A stretch of DNA of 64,000 nt from Delphinapterus leucas (Eukaryota > Chordata > Mammalia > Artiodactyla > Monodontidae), in assembly GCF_002288925.2 (NCBI RefSeq), contig NW_022098021.1, positions 33,882,314-33,946,313 of the forward strand, in the 5' to 3' direction. The position numbers and the translations under genes were made by a program. Under the pieces are notes generated by a model. It saw nothing but the letters and a program-made list of their open reading frames with translations. It was not told the DNA's origin and did no database searches. Below are positions 12,040 to 24,744 of the stretch, one piece after another. How positions within the stretch are numbered: position 1 is the first letter of the stretch; every line of letters begins with the position of its first letter.

Positions 12040-14204
12040 AGGACAACTAAAATATCAGGCTAAAACATTATAGAAAATGATTTTCTTCTCAGTGACTTCA
12101 TAAAATTAATAATAGCTGTATTTTAACTGATAAAATGTTAAGTTTTATTCTTCAGAATTTTTATGTCAAATATGCATTACATATCAACTAGATGGTTACA
12201 GATTCTCTAGGAAATTATTTATATATGTTAGTACTGGAGTTATTCAGAATGCCATGGAAGCTCCATTGAAAATTTATCTTCAAAGGAATTACTTTCGAGG
12301 TTCTGTGATTCTATAAGATGGTTTCTGAACAGTGGTTCAAGAAATTGCATTCAATAATTCAAATTCAAGAATTTGAATGCAAGGAAACATATCGGGTGGC
12401 CTCAAAAGTCTAAGCAAGAAATATTAAAGCTTACATCTAGTAGGTTGGTGATGATAAAAATCAATAGTAGAGAAAGTGCAAAAGAAAATGTAATAGGACT
12501 TGGCTACCAATTGGTTGGACAAATAAATAGTGAGGTAATTATTTTTCTCCCATGACACTAGAAGGATAGCCAAAGTATAAACTAAGTAAATAGGTTGGGA
12601 ACAGATCAAATGGAGGGAAATAATTATTTAGTTGGGTAAAAAATGCAAGCTAATAAATAAAAGTATTTGAAGTCATGATAATAAATAAATTAAGAATTGA
12701 ATAAAGAGAAAAATAAGACCTGAAACTATACAGAGGTAAAAAAAAAAAAAAAAAAATTAAAACATAGTACATAGAAATATTACAGAGGGAGGAATCCTGC
12801 AGATTAAAATGCTTTTGGAGACAAAGAAAGAAGGATGGGAAATTGAGAAAAGATCATATGATTTATTTAGAGGTAGGTTGAACTTAAAGCAATGTTAGTG
12901 AGTGAAAATTTAGTGGAAAAATGTTAGATTGGCAGAGTGAAGAAGAGAAGATATGATAAGAAGATGGGAGCAAAAGTACTAGATTACTTCCCTGAAGAGT
13001 ATGGAAAAAAAGAGAAAAAGTAGAAGCACTTTAAGATTTACTGCACTTTTTGCTTCTTCATTCTCTCTGGGTTGAGTTTAGCATATGTTCCTGTAGAAAG
13101 GACACAGCCTATGAGGAAGAAGCACTGATGATCTACAGAGTGGAGAGTGGGAAGTGCAGAGAATGTGTAATAGTCAGAACACAAGGGGGTCTTAAAAAGA
13201 CTACTGAAGAACAGCAAAGCCTGTGCAAGATTATGTATCATTTCTAATTGGTCAGAAGCTGGTCCAAACTATAGAAGGGACAGAATGAGAAGAGGTGATG
13301 TATGTCTTCTCTTTTGGTATCTTCAACTCTACTGTATTCTCTCATTTACATCTTTCCTGTTGGCGGAGGGAAGGGAGGAAGGGATTACTTTTATGGGTTG
13401 CTTCTGTAGACCAATGGGATGCCCCAGCAGGAGATGTCCAGAGGTTGCATAAGTGAGAAGTGATATTCTCCCTGGTTCCTTGCTTATTAGGGTGCAGCCA
13501 GTTGGCTGAATGCCTCTAAGGCTAGCTGTGGTCTGACTGTCCTTCCCAGGCATTTAACTCTCCGGGTTCTGGTAACTGCTTCCTCCCCTTATACTCTAAA
13601 GTATAGGAATTGTGAAGTGTCAGCACAGTAAAAAGCTACAACATATGCACCAGCCCTCCTGCTCTTTAGAAAATAGTTCCCCTATTCACCTTTCCTCAAT
13701 TTTCCAATTTTTAATGTGTCATGTTTCATGCCAATATCAATATCATAATTGATAAGAAAAAGTTCAAATCTAGAATAAATTAAAGGAAGGAACAACAAAG
13801 CTTCAATGCTATTGAGTAGAGTGAGGCAGAGTATGGATTCTGGATGGAAAGAGTAATTATGAAAGAGTGGAAAGTTTTATTTAGAGAAACTTCTTTTTAG
13901 CTGTATCTAGGTTTTTCTTCATAAAAGTTCTGCCATCTTATAGTGTTTACATATATTTACATTCTTCTTGACTTGAAACTTGGTTTTGAGTTTTATATAA
14001 TCACATGTGGTTTAAAAAAACAATAACAAACCTGGTTTGTACAGCCCTGATAGAAAGGAATTATAAAATTTAAATGAAATAAATCATTCCTATTCTAGCC
14101 TGGAAACCATCTCCTTCTGCCACAGAGATTTTTACTCTGGTGTGAGTTTTGACAAAATTATCATGAATGGCATCATCTTTGAATTGAGCTATAATTATAT
14201 ATTC
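12040..14204. other. Non-coding DNA
   Basis: No gene or clear repeat. An uninterrupted A-tract of about 19 bp lies at 12738-12756. Purine-rich stretch at 12780-13030. Short open frames on both strands around 13040-13550 overlap one another and show no domain. Confidence 0.5.
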
Positions 14205-14789
14205 AGTCATTAAGCAAATATTTATCGTGCGGTTGTGGCATTGGAGACAGAAAATAAGATAGAAAATGTCCCTATACCTGTGGACCTTTCAGTCTACTGA
14301 GAGAGAAAGAAAACAAATAATAAATAGATAAATAAGGTAATTTTAGCTAGTGTCAAATTCTATGAAGAAAAGAACCCAGAGCAATATAGTAATTAAGGAA
14401 GATTTCTCTAAAACCAGAGCTGAGGCAGAAGGAAAAATAAAGGGTGAGTCACGCACGGATCTTGTGCTCTAAGAGAAGACCTAGTGCAAAGCATTGTGGT
14501 AAAAAGGCCTTGGTGTGCTAAAGGGGCAAGTTGAAGGCCATTGAGGCTAGAGAACTAAGCATTAGGAGGTGAAAACAGAAACAGTCTGGGGACAGATCAC
14601 CATGACCTTTTAGGTCTTGGTAAGGGGTATGGAACTTTTTCTAAATGTACAGGAAGCTTGTGGAGAGGTCAAGCATTGTGGTGGCATTGTTTGTTTTAAT
14701 TCTTAAATGGATTCCTCCTGCTGCTGTGGGATGCATAGATTGGAGGTGGGCAAGAGAAGAGGCATAGACTAATGAAACTATTTGTAATA
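14205..14789. repeat. Ancient non-coding interspersed repeat (family X), partial
   Basis: Starts with an ATTCAGTCATTAAGCAAATATTTAT-type opening and continues through segments shared in order with 63008-63690: an A/G-rich middle, an 'aggaagctt...gagag' stretch and the 'ttgggaggtgggcaag' type end. I recognise the shared layout of the dispersed copies in this window but cannot put a database name to it. It carries no open frame. Confidence 0.5.
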
Positions 14790-15006
14790 GTATCAATAAA
14801 AATGATATATGAATATTTACTATTGCAAAGCATGGCATTATCTCATTTAACCTCACAACAGCCCATATTTTAAGTACTGTTATTAGTCACAGTTTACAAA
14901 TGAAGCTATGCAGGCACAGAGGAATTAAAACAAGCTGCTCTAGGTCCCACAGTTAGCTTGTGGTGGAGCCCAAGCAAACCCAAGCACTCTGACACCACAG
15001 CCTTCC
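14790..15006 (-). mobile_element. MIR SINE (antisense)
   Basis: The words CTCATTTAACCTCACAACAG, CAGTTTACAAATGAAG and GGTCCCACAGTTAGCTTGTG, in this order and spacing, are the antisense core of the ancient MIR SINE (normally TTAATCCTCACAAC, TTTTACAGATGAGGAAACTG, CACACAGCTAGTAAG). Diverged and inactive. Confidence 0.85.
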
Positions 15007-15995
15007 TCACCACCACACTGTGCTCACAACTCTGGGAACTTACAGTCATTAGAGCTGGGTATAACTCAACGAGCAATATTAAAGTCTTCCAAAATAATCT
15101 TATTACCATGTGAAAACCAGTGTCAGTGGAAAATGCTGGAGATAGAAAAATAGTAAGAATATTTATACCATTAAAGAATAAGATGAGATAGTGAATAATC
15201 AAACATTAAAATTTTCAGGACAAACTGTTCTCTTATGAAAGCTTTCCCTTGTTTATTTTTAAGATAGCATTTATATATCTCACCTCTATTTTCCTTGTAA
15301 ACATATCTTTTAAACCATGTATGGATTCAGAATACTAGATTATTTGGAACATTTGTTAATATGGAAATTTCAATGATCTCATCTTAAAAGTTTAGAGTTC
15401 AATATACAAATTCCCTACATATAAAGATTAAACTATATCCTTTCTCCAATGATGCTTCAGCCATACATTTTCATTTTTAAGGCATGTCTAGAAATAAAAA
15501 AATTTTGGTGAGGGTTACAGAGCATACTTGTTCTGGTAATGGCAAGTGGGAAAGGGGTGGTGAATGACTAACGCAAGTTCATTAAAGGTGGCACCATGAG
15601 GTCTGGTAATCCCTGTCAGGAAATATGCCTTCAGACCAATTGAGAATGACCCACAAAGGTCTGAGGTGCTCAGAAGCCTGAGGATACATCTATACAAGTT
15701 AACTAAATGACTGAAATTCTGTCCATTCACTTTGTCCCTTCTAAACCTGATAATGTGGATCTGTTCACTAGTGATTTGGGCATAGTGAATAGTAACAATT
15801 GTGGAGATGACTAAGTAAGATTGGTTCTAACCTTCCAGCCCCTGCCTGGGAAATAGATACTGATGAATTTCTCTGAAATATTGTCTGAAGAGATTCACTA
15901 AACTTTTTTCTTGAAACATAAATGAAATGAGATAAAAAGGATATTCAAAATTTAACATAAATATACCCCAAAATTGGTGACAAGACCACTTTTTA
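15007..15995. other. Non-coding DNA
   Basis: No gene or clear repeat seen. Confidence 0.5.
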
Positions 15996-16216
15996 AAGTT
16001 ATTTTATTTATTTATTTATTTAACTTTTTATTTTATATTGGAGTACAGTTGATTAACAGTGTTGTGATAGTTTCAGGTGTACAGCAAAGTGATTCAGTTA
16101 TACATATAGATGTATCTCTTCTTTTTCAAATTATTTTCCCATTTAGGTTGTCACAAATATTGAGCACAGTTTCCTGTGTTATACAGTAAGTCCTTGTTGG
16201 TTATCCATTTTAAATT
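15996..16216 (-). mobile_element. Truncated L1 3' UTR
   Basis: Antisense L1 3' end: TTGGAGTACAGTTGATTAAC, then TTCAGGTGTACAGCAAAGTG, then ACAGTAAGTCCTTGTTGGTT. About 220 bp, 5' truncated. A TTTTAAA-type flank occurs on both sides but it overlaps L1-like sequence, so I do not claim a target-site duplication. Confidence 0.82.
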
Positions 16217-17800
16217 ATTTAATTCATTTTTTGATTGGTTCATGCTCCAAAAATATTTTAATTTTTTTTAATAAAGTAAAATAGAGTTAATTTTTTAGCA
16301 TATACATAAACATATATATACATATATATAAAATCAGTATTTTAAATATGATTCAAAATTTCTGTCTTTTTTTACATCAACTGCAGTATTTTTCTTATTA
16401 CCTTTTAACACCCTTCACCTGTTTTTCCCAACCCACACCACCTGCCTCTGGACATTCAAATTTTCAACATATTTATACCCCAAGATTGGATACAAGATCA
16501 TATTTAATGTACAGAAAAAATAAAGCTTTTTATATATATCTCTTCTAAATAAGTATTCATTTGAAGTGTTAGTAATGTAACTAAAGAATTTCTGATAATA
16601 TTGGTTTATCTTTCTTGTAATGCTTAAAGCAATATGTGATTTCATACAACAGCCCTACCTATTTTATTGACCAAGTCCTAGGAATTTATATTGGCCTTTA
16701 ACAAAATAACTTTTAGCAATTTTTCATACCTTTTAACAGATAGTTCCTGTGCTCCTCTGTTATGCCTTCACTCTAAAAGCCACATAAAAGTATAAAATAT
16801 CATCAAGGTTGAGGAGCAAGATATATTCTTTCATACTGTTTGAAAGTTCTACTACCCATACAACTTCAGAAATTTCTGTGCTTTTCGAATTGGAAAGAAA
16901 ATCATATGTTGAATTACTCTTTAAGAAGAACAATGCATTCAGTAATTGACAAATAAAATTAAGTGATAATTAAGAATCTTGCTGAATTTTTTAAATGACA
17001 CAATATATTAGTAATTTGAAACAGACTTCAGTGAGTAAAGAAACAGAAAAATAATAGCAGTGAAAGTTTATGTAAAATATTAAAATGCATTATTTTCCTT
17101 AAAAGCAGTAGTTATAATTAAAATAAAATAGTATTGTTCATTGTTCCCTCTCATGGCACCAGTATGTATTTCTGATTGTTTTTAAAGCCAAGAAAGTGAA
17201 ATTGTGTTTATCAAAACTATGGTTTTGATAAAATTCTGTGGCCACTTAAGCATTACTAAACATAAAAAGAACTGGACTACTTAAAAAAAAACAAAATCTA
17301 AGTATGGAGTAAATGCTGTTTGGATAAAGTACAAATCAAAATATTTAAATCATATATTTTACATCAAAGAACATTCCATAGTTTAAAGAAAAAAATCAGA
17401 AACTAAGTGAACATCATATTGAGATTTAAGAAAATAAAATTTGATTTTAAAAGACAATAAACAGTCCAATTTAAGATAGAGACACATTCAATTCTAATAT
17501 ACAAGTAAGAATATTATTTTAAAAATATCCATTGGGTTTATCTCCTTTGTTTCTTTCTTCTATCACTATATACTGTCACTAGAACTCAGCAGAACCCTAG
17601 GTAAGACTCGTAAGGCATGTCAAATGGGAACAGATAAAATGGTTTTTGAATAACTTTTTATTGTAAAGTTCAATCTAAAATTGTAGTGAATTTTAAAATT
17701 TCTTGAGACAGGTATTTTATTGCTGTTTCAGATGCTTAGTGGCTCTTAGTGATGGAAGACCCTGTAAGATTGTGGCAGGAAAGAACAAGACTTTTGGAAT
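16217..17800. other. AT-rich non-coding DNA
   Basis: No gene. A TA-rich run lies at about 16310-16332 and a perfect 11-bp inverted repeat at 17207-17232 (see findings). Confidence 0.55.
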
Positions 17801-17897
17801 AAGAACTGTGTTTTAGACCAGAAGGTAGAGAGCAGAAGCAAGAAGAACTACGATCCTGCAGCCTGTGGAATAAAACCCACATTCACAGAAAGACAAG

Positions 17898-18731
17898 ATG
17901 AAAAGGCAGAGGGCTATGTACCAGATGAAGGAACAAGATAAAACCCCAGAAAAACAAATAAATGAAGTATAGATAGGCATCCTTCCAGAAAATGAATTCA
18001 GAATAATGATAGTGAAGATGATCCAGGGCCTCGGAAAAAGAGTGGAGGCAAAGATCAAGAAGATGCAAGAAGTGTTTAACAAAGACCTAGAAGAATTAAA
18101 CAACAAACAAACAGAGATAAATAACACAATAACTGAAATAAAAACTACACTAGAAGGAATTAGTAGCAGAATAAATAAGGCAGAAAAACAGATAAGTGAC
18201 CTGGAAGACAGAATGGTGGAATTCAAAACTGTGGAGGAGAATAAAGAAAAAAGAATGAAAAGAAATGAAGACAGCCTAAGAGACCACTGGGACAATGTTA
18301 AACACAGCAACATTTGCATTATAGGGGTCCTAGAAGGAGAAGAGAGAGAGAAAGGACCCAAGAAAGTATTTGAAGAGATTATAGTTGAAAACTTCCCTAT
18401 CATGGGAAAGGAAATAACCACCCAAGTCCAGGAAGCACAGAGAGTCCCATACAGTATATACCCAAGGAGAAACATGTTGAGACACATAGGAATCAAATTG
18501 GCAAAAATTAAAGACAAAGAAAAATTTTTGAAAACAGCTGATTTCTCAGGAGAAACTCTACAAGCCAGAAGGGAGTGGCATTATATACTTAAAATGATGA
18601 AAGGGAAGAACCTACAACCAAGATTACTGTACCCAGCAAGGATCTCATTCAGATTCCACAGAGAAATCAAAAGCTTTACATACAAGAAAAAGCTAAGAGC
18701 ACCACCAATCCAGCTCTACAACAAATGCTAA
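17898..18731 (+). pseudogene. L1 ORF1 remnant, copy G
   Basis: The start at 17898 (ATGAAAAGGCAGAGGGC) matches the ORF1 start region of copy L. An in-frame TAG follows after about 24 codons; the same frame then stays open from 18006 to 18731 (241 residues). This part contains the coiled-coil-like stretch rich in Glu, Lys, Asn and Ile (about residues 10-85 of the open part), including ISDLEDRMVEF, and then the RNA-binding and C-terminal part with LQPRLLYPARISFRFHREIK. Compared with copy L, about 60 bp is missing in the C-terminal third, and a small deletion near the end shifts the frame. It is the best-preserved ORF1 in the window but not intact. Confidence 0.9.
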
Positions 18732-18803
18732 AGGAACTTCTCTAAGAGGGAAACACAAGAGAAGAAAAGGACCTACAAAAACAAACCCAAAGCAATTAAG
18801 AAA

Positions 18804-21800
18804 ATGGTCATAGGAACATACATATTGATAATTACCTTAAACGTGAATGGATTAAAAGATCCAATGAAAAGATGCAGACTTGCTGAATGGATACAAAAAC
18901 AAGCCCATATATATGTTGTCTACAAGAGACTCACTTCAGATCTAGGGGCACATACAGACTGAAAGTGAGGGGATGGAAAGAGATATTCCATGCAAATGGA
19001 AATCAAAATAAAGCTGGAGTAACAATATTCATATCAGATAAAAGCGGCTTTAAAATAAAGATTGTTACAAGAGAAAATGAAGGACACTACATAATGATCA
19101 AGGGATCAATCCAAGAAGAAGATATAACAATTATAATTATATATGCACCCAATATGTGAGCACCACAATACATAAGGCAACTGGTAACAGCTATAAAAGA
19201 GGAAATTGACAGTAACACAATAATAGTGAGGGACTTTAACACTTCACTTACACCAATGGACAGATCATCCAGACCTAAAATTAATAAGAAAACAGAAGCT
19301 TTAAGTGATACAATAGACCAGATAGATTTAATTGATATTTATAGGACATTCCATCCAAAAACAGTAGATTACACTTTCTTCTCAAGAGGACATGGAACAT
19401 TCTCGAGGATAGATCACATCTTGGGTCACAAATCAAGCCTCAGTAAATTCAAGAAAATTGAAATCATATCAAGAATCTTTTCTGACCGCAATGCTATGAG
19501 ATTAGCTATCAATGACAGGGAAAAACACATAAAAAACAGAAACACATGGAGGCTAAACAATACTTTACCGAATAACCAAGAGATCACTGAAGGAATCAAA
19601 GAGGAATTCAGAAAATACCTGGAGACAAATGACAGTGAAAACACGATGATCCAAAACCTATAGGATGCAGCAAAAGCAGTTATAAGAGGGAAGATTATAG
19701 CTATACAAACCTACCTCAAGAAATGAGAAAAATATCAAATAAACAATATAACCTTAAACCTGAAAGAAGCAGAGAAAGAAGAACAAACAAAACCTAAAGT
19801 TAACAGAAGGAAAGAAATCATAAAGATCAGAGCAGAAATAAATGAAATAGAAACAAAGAAAACAATAGCAAAGATCATTAAAACTGAAAGCAGGTTCTTT
19901 CAGAAGATAAACAAAATTGATAAACCATTAGCCAGATTCATCAAGAAAAAGAGAGAGAGGACTCAAATCAGTAAAATTAGAAATGAAAAAGGAGAGGTTA
20001 CAACAGACACCACAGAAACACAAAAGCATCCTAAGAGACTACTACAAGCAACACTATGCCAATAAAATGGACAACCTGGAAGAATTGTACAAAATTCTTA
20101 GAAAGGTATAATCTTCCAAGACTGAACAAGGAAGAAATAGAAAATATGAACAGACCAATCACAAGTAATGAAATTGATACTGTGATTAAAAATCTTCCAA
20201 CAAACAAAAGTCCAGGACCAGATGGCTTCACAGGTGAATTTTATCAAAAAATTAGAGAAGAACTAACACCCATCCTTCTCAAACTCTTCCAAGAAATTGC
20301 AGAGGAAGGAACACTCCAAAACTCATTCTATGAGGCCACCATAACCGTGATACCAAGACCAGACAAAGGTACTACAAAAATAGAAAACTACAAGCCATAT
20401 ATCTGATGAATATACATGTAAAACTCCTCAAGAAAATACTAGCAAACAGAATCCAACAACACATTAAAACGATCATACACCATGATCAAGTGGGATTTAT
20501 CCCAGGGATGCAAGGCTTCTTCAATATATGCAAATCAATCAATGTGATACACCATATTAACAAATTGAAGAATAAAAATGGTATGATCATCTCAATAGAT
20601 GGAGAGAAAGCTTTTGACAAAATTCAACACCTATTTGTGACAAAAACTCTCCAGAAAGTGGGCATAGAGGGAAGCTACCTCAACATAATAAAGGCAATAT
20701 ATGACAAACTAACAGCAAACATCAGTCTCAATAGTGAAAAACTGAAAGTATTTCCTCTAAGATCAGGAACGAGACAAGGATGTCCACTCACCACTATTAT
20801 TCAACATAGTTTTGGAAGTCCTAGCCATGGCAATTAGAGAAGAAAAAGAAATAAAACAAGAAAAAATTGGAAAAGAAGAAGTTAAACTCTCACTGTTTGC
20901 AGATGGCGTGATATTATACATAGAGAATCATAAATATGCCACCAGAAAGCTATAGAGCTAACCAATGAATTTGGTAAACTTGCAGGATACAAAATTAATG
21001 CACAGAAATCTCTTTCATTCCTATACACTAATGATGAAAAATCTGAAAGAGAAATGAAGGAAACACTCCCATTTACCACTGCAACAAAAAGAATAAAATA
21101 CCTAGGAATAAATCTACCTAGGGAGACAAAAGACCTGTATGCAGAAAACTATAGGACACTGATGAAAGTAATTAAAGATGATACCAACAGATGGAGAGAT
21201 ATACCCTGTCCTTGGATTGGAAGAATAAATATTGTGAAAATGACTATACTACCCAAAGCAATCTACAGATTCAATGCAACCCCTATCAAATTACTAATGG
21301 TAGGGCTTCCCTGGTGGCACAGTGGTTGACAGTCCACCTGCTGATGCAGGGGACATGGGTTTGTGCCCTGGTCTGGGAAGATCCCACATGCCACGGAGCA
21401 ACTGGTCCCATGAGCCACGGCCTCTGAGCCTGTGCGTCCAGAACCTGTGCTCCACAATGGGAGAGGCCACAACAGTGAGAGGTCCACCTACTGCAAAAAA
21501 AAAAAAAAAAAAAAAAAAAAAATTACCAATGTCATTTGTTAAGGAACTAGAAAAAAAAAAATTAAATTTGTATGGAGACACAAAAGTCCCCAAATAGCCA
21601 AAGCAGGCTTGAGGGAAAAAAATGGAGCTGGAGGAACCAGAACCCCTGACTTCAGACTATACTACAAAGCTGCAGTAATCAAGACTAGAAGGTACTGGCA
21701 CAAAACCAGAAACTTAGATCAATGCAACAAGATAGAAAGCCCAGAGGTAAACCCATGCACCTATGGTCAACTAATCTATGATAAAGGAGGCAAGGATATA

Positions 21801-22986
21801 CAATGGAGAAAAGACAGTCTCTTCAATAAGTGGTGCTGGGAAAACTGGACAGCTACATGTAAAAGAATGAAGTTAGAACACTCCCTAACACCATACACAA
21901 AAACTAAAAATGGATTACAGACCTAAATGTGAGACTGGACACTATAAAACTCTTAAGAGGAAAACATAGGAAGAACACTCTTTGACATAAATCACAGCAA
22001 GATCTTATTTGATCCACCTCCTAGAATAATGGAAATAAAAACAAAAATAAACAAATGGGACCTAATGAAACTTCAAAGCTTTTGCACAGCAAAGGAAACC
22101 ATAAGCAAGACAAAAAGACAACCCTAAGAATGGGAGAAAATATTTTCAAGTGAATCGACCATCAAAGGATTAATCTCCAAAATATATAAACAGCATGCAG
22201 CTCAATAATAAAAAAACAAACAACCCAATCCAAAAATGGGCAGAAGACCAAAATAGACATTTCTCCCAAGAAGACATACAGATGGCCAAGAAGCACATGA
22301 AAAGCTGCTCACCATCACTAAGTATTAGAGAAATGCAAATCAAAACTACAATGAAGTACCACCTCACACCAGTTAGAATGGGCATCAACAGAAAATCTAC
22401 AAACAACAAATGCTGGAGAGGTTGTGGAGGAAAGGGAACCCTCTTGCACTGCTGGTGGGAATGTAAATTGATACAGCCACTATGGAGAACAGTAGGGAGG
22501 TTCCTTAAAAAACTAAAAATAAAATTACCATATGATCCAGTAATCCCACTACTGGGCATATACCAAGGGAAAACCGTAATTCAGAAAGACACATGCATCC
22601 CAATGTTCATTGCAGCACTATTTACAATAGCCAGGTCATGGAAGCAACCTAAATGCCCATCATCAGACGACTGGATAAAGAAGATGTGGTACAAAAAACA
22701 AAAAGAAGATGTGGTACATATATACAATGGAATATTACTCAGCCATAAAAAGGAACAAAATTGGGTCATTTGTAGAGACGTGGCTAGATCTAGAGACTGT
22801 CATACAGAGTTAAGTAAGTCAGAAAAAGAAAAACAAATATCGTATATAAAAACAAATATCATATATTGCAAGTATGTGGAACCTATAAAAATGGTACAGA
22901 TGAACTGGTTTGCAGGGCAGAAATTGAGACACAGATGTAGAGAACAAACGTATGGACACCAAGGGGGGAAAACCAAGCGGGGGTAG
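18804..22986 (+). pseudogene. L1 ORF2 remnant (endonuclease/RT), copy G
   Basis: Begins MVIGTYILIITLNVNGLK at 18804; a 1-bp loss soon shifts the frame. Endonuclease landmarks: LQETHF at about 18920-18937 keeps the Glu; RIDHILGH is kept at about 19405-19430; the catalytic SDH reads SDR at 19481-19489. RT landmarks: a run through 20406-20837, then the FADD motif reads FADG at 20896-20907, losing the second catalytic Asp. A SINE interrupts at 21301-21519. The C-terminal frame 22195-22986 is open for 263 residues and retains the Cys/His knuckle C-x3-C-x7-H-x4-C (22411-22464). A 25-bp-period duplication at 22677-22718 disturbs the end. Non-functional. Confidence 0.92.
21301..21519 (+). mobile_element. 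CHR-type SINE inserted into L1 copy G
   Basis: Opens GGGCTTCCCTGGTGGCACAG and ends in an uninterrupted A-tract of more than 25 bases. It lies between AAATTACTAATGG (21288-21300) and AAATTACCAATG (21520-21531), which both match the L1 ORF2 sequence at this point. It therefore inserted after copy G and duplicated the target. It is in the same orientation as its host. Confidence 0.95.
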
Positions 22987-23140
22987 GAGGGTGATGAATT
23001 GGGGTGGGAGGGTGATGAATTGGGGGATTGGGATTGACATGTATACACTGATGTGTATAAAATTGATGACTAATAAGAACCTGCTGTGTAAAAAACAATA
23101 AAATAAAATTTAAAAATTAAAAAAAAAAGAACTGTTTTAA

Positions 23141-23999
23141 TCCTGCAACTAAAGTAATGACTGCTAAACCTTTTTTTAAAAAGCAAACTTAAATTAATAT
23201 GTTGGTAAATTATTTAAATCCTAATGACTCCAGAAAATCTGTTGTTTTTTATTAGCAATTAATTAAATAGTTACTTGTAAGATGGAGTTATAATTTGACA
23301 CGTAGTTAAAAAAATGATATGCAATAAAAGTTTGGAAACAGTGAGAAAGAAAATTATATCCTTTTCTAGATTGTGAAGATCATTAGTCTAAAGCTCTATT
23401 ATTTTTGGTCCAAAATGCACAAACTCAGGTATCATTTAAATCCCAGAACTCATCTTCAGTTAGAGAAGAAAATGCTGTTGAAGTGATGAAAATATTTGTA
23501 TATAGTAATGGTGAATAGATAATTTGTTGTTAGTCCTAGCATTTAAAATATTTTATCATCTTTTGTTCCTTATTTTTCTCCTTCCTTCATTTGCTCATTT
23601 AATAAATATTTTCTGTTCAATTTAGTCCAGATCTGTGATCAATGCTGAAACATCTGTCCAGCATCTCGTAGGGAGTTTTACCTTTTGAAAGATTCATAAG
23701 AAATAATATGACAAGAATTTTAGCTGAAGAAAAATACTTGGGAAAAGAAATATTCTTAGTGAGCAAGAACATTGAGACAAATTTGTTTTCTATGATTCAG
23801 TCTGTCAGTCACTCATTCAGCAAACATTTATTGAGACTTCAGTATATGTTTAACATAGTGCTACATTTCTTTTTCCCTCAGTAGAATCATGTTTTCCTGC
23901 TTATTTGCATACCTCGTAACATTTGATTGGATGCCAAGCATTATTAATTTTTACTTGTTGAGTTCTAGTTGTATTTTATTTCTATGAAAATTTTTGAGC
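23141..23999. other. AT-rich non-coding DNA
   Basis: No gene. A CATTCAGCAAACATTTATTG word near 23813-23832 resembles the ends of L2/MIR-class repeats, but too little surrounds it to call. Confidence 0.45.
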
Positions 24000-24480
24000 T
24001 TTGTTCTAGGATACAGTCAAGTTTCTTAGAAACAGTTTGATCCTTTTATGATTTGTTGCACCGGATAAGGGCAATATTTAGTCTAGGGATAATTATTCTA
24101 CACTAATAGTGCAGGACACCTCTGAGTACTCCATTCATAGTGTCCTATGATCATAAGGTTTTCAAATCTGGCTATTGAGAAGAGGAATTATTCCTGGCCT
24201 TCCTTGAGCATTGGTGACTGCCCCTCTATTCATTTAGGATGGTCCTTTCCCCAGCTTTGTGTAGTTTCCTCACAGACATATGTTGATCTGTACTCTGCTG
24301 AATATTTGAGGTGGATCCAGTACAGGTCTCCTGAGTTTTCTCTCTGTGTAGCTTTTCCTTCTTTGGTACTCTGCCCTGTGATCTCTTCTGCCTTGGTGTC
24401 CTCACACTCTCAGCTCTGTCTCCTCAACTCAGAAAGTACACTGAGCTCCACCAGGGCTCCATATCTCTGTGCTGCTCCCT
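24000..24480. repeat. Ancient interspersed repeat, family uncertain
   Basis: Ordered words such as AGCTTTGTTCTAGGATACAG, AAACAGTTTGATCC, TTTAGTCTAGGGATAATTAT and TCTGAGTACTCCA belong to a common old mammalian repeat that I recognise but cannot name with certainty. The open frame 24147-24482 across it lacks any domain. Confidence 0.45.
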
Positions 24481-24670
24481 GAAAAACCTCAAAGCAGTAA
24501 ACTAAGGTAACCCCATGACAACTTCTAGCACTCATAGAGGTTCCTGTGAGTCATGGTGCACAGAGCTGGAGCTTCACTGGCTTTACACTCAATCTTACTC
24601 TGAGAATGGTTTCCCCAAATTGGAAAGGGTATGTGGATTTGGGAGATGTATAGAAAAAAAAAGTCGATGT

Positions 24671-24741
24671 AATATCTATCTACCTAGTTCCCTATCTATC
24701 TATGTATCTATCTGCCCACCTATCATCCATCAATCCATCAT
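24671..24741. repeat. Degenerate TATC tetranucleotide microsatellite
   Basis: Repeated CTAT/TATC units (TATCTATCTA, CTATCTATCTATGTATC) grading into CATC units. Interrupted, so probably old. Confidence 0.75.
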
Positions 24742-24744
24742 ATA

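Larger units (their letters stand above)
17816..23126 (+). mobile_element. LINE-1 copy G, 5'-truncated, with target-site duplications
   Basis: A 5.3-kb L1 starting about 80 bp upstream of ORF1 and running through ORF1, ORF2, the 3' UTR and an A-rich tail. It is flanked by AAGAACTGTGTTTTA (17801-17815) and AAGAACTGTTTTAA (23127-23140), a slightly diverged target-site duplication. That shows a single L1 insertion truncated near the end of the 5' UTR. A CHR-type SINE sits inside ORF2 at 21301-21519. Short tandem duplications occur near the 3' end (22677-22718 and 22986-23025). Multiple frameshifts and an altered RT active site make it dead. Confidence 0.95.

Noticed and set aside
17813..18517. 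234-residue open frame on the minus strand, Ser/Leu/Phe-rich and membrane-like
   Set aside because: It is the exact antisense of the L1 copy G ORF1 coiled-coil region; A-rich sense codons give Phe/Ser/Leu-rich antisense text. Not a gene.
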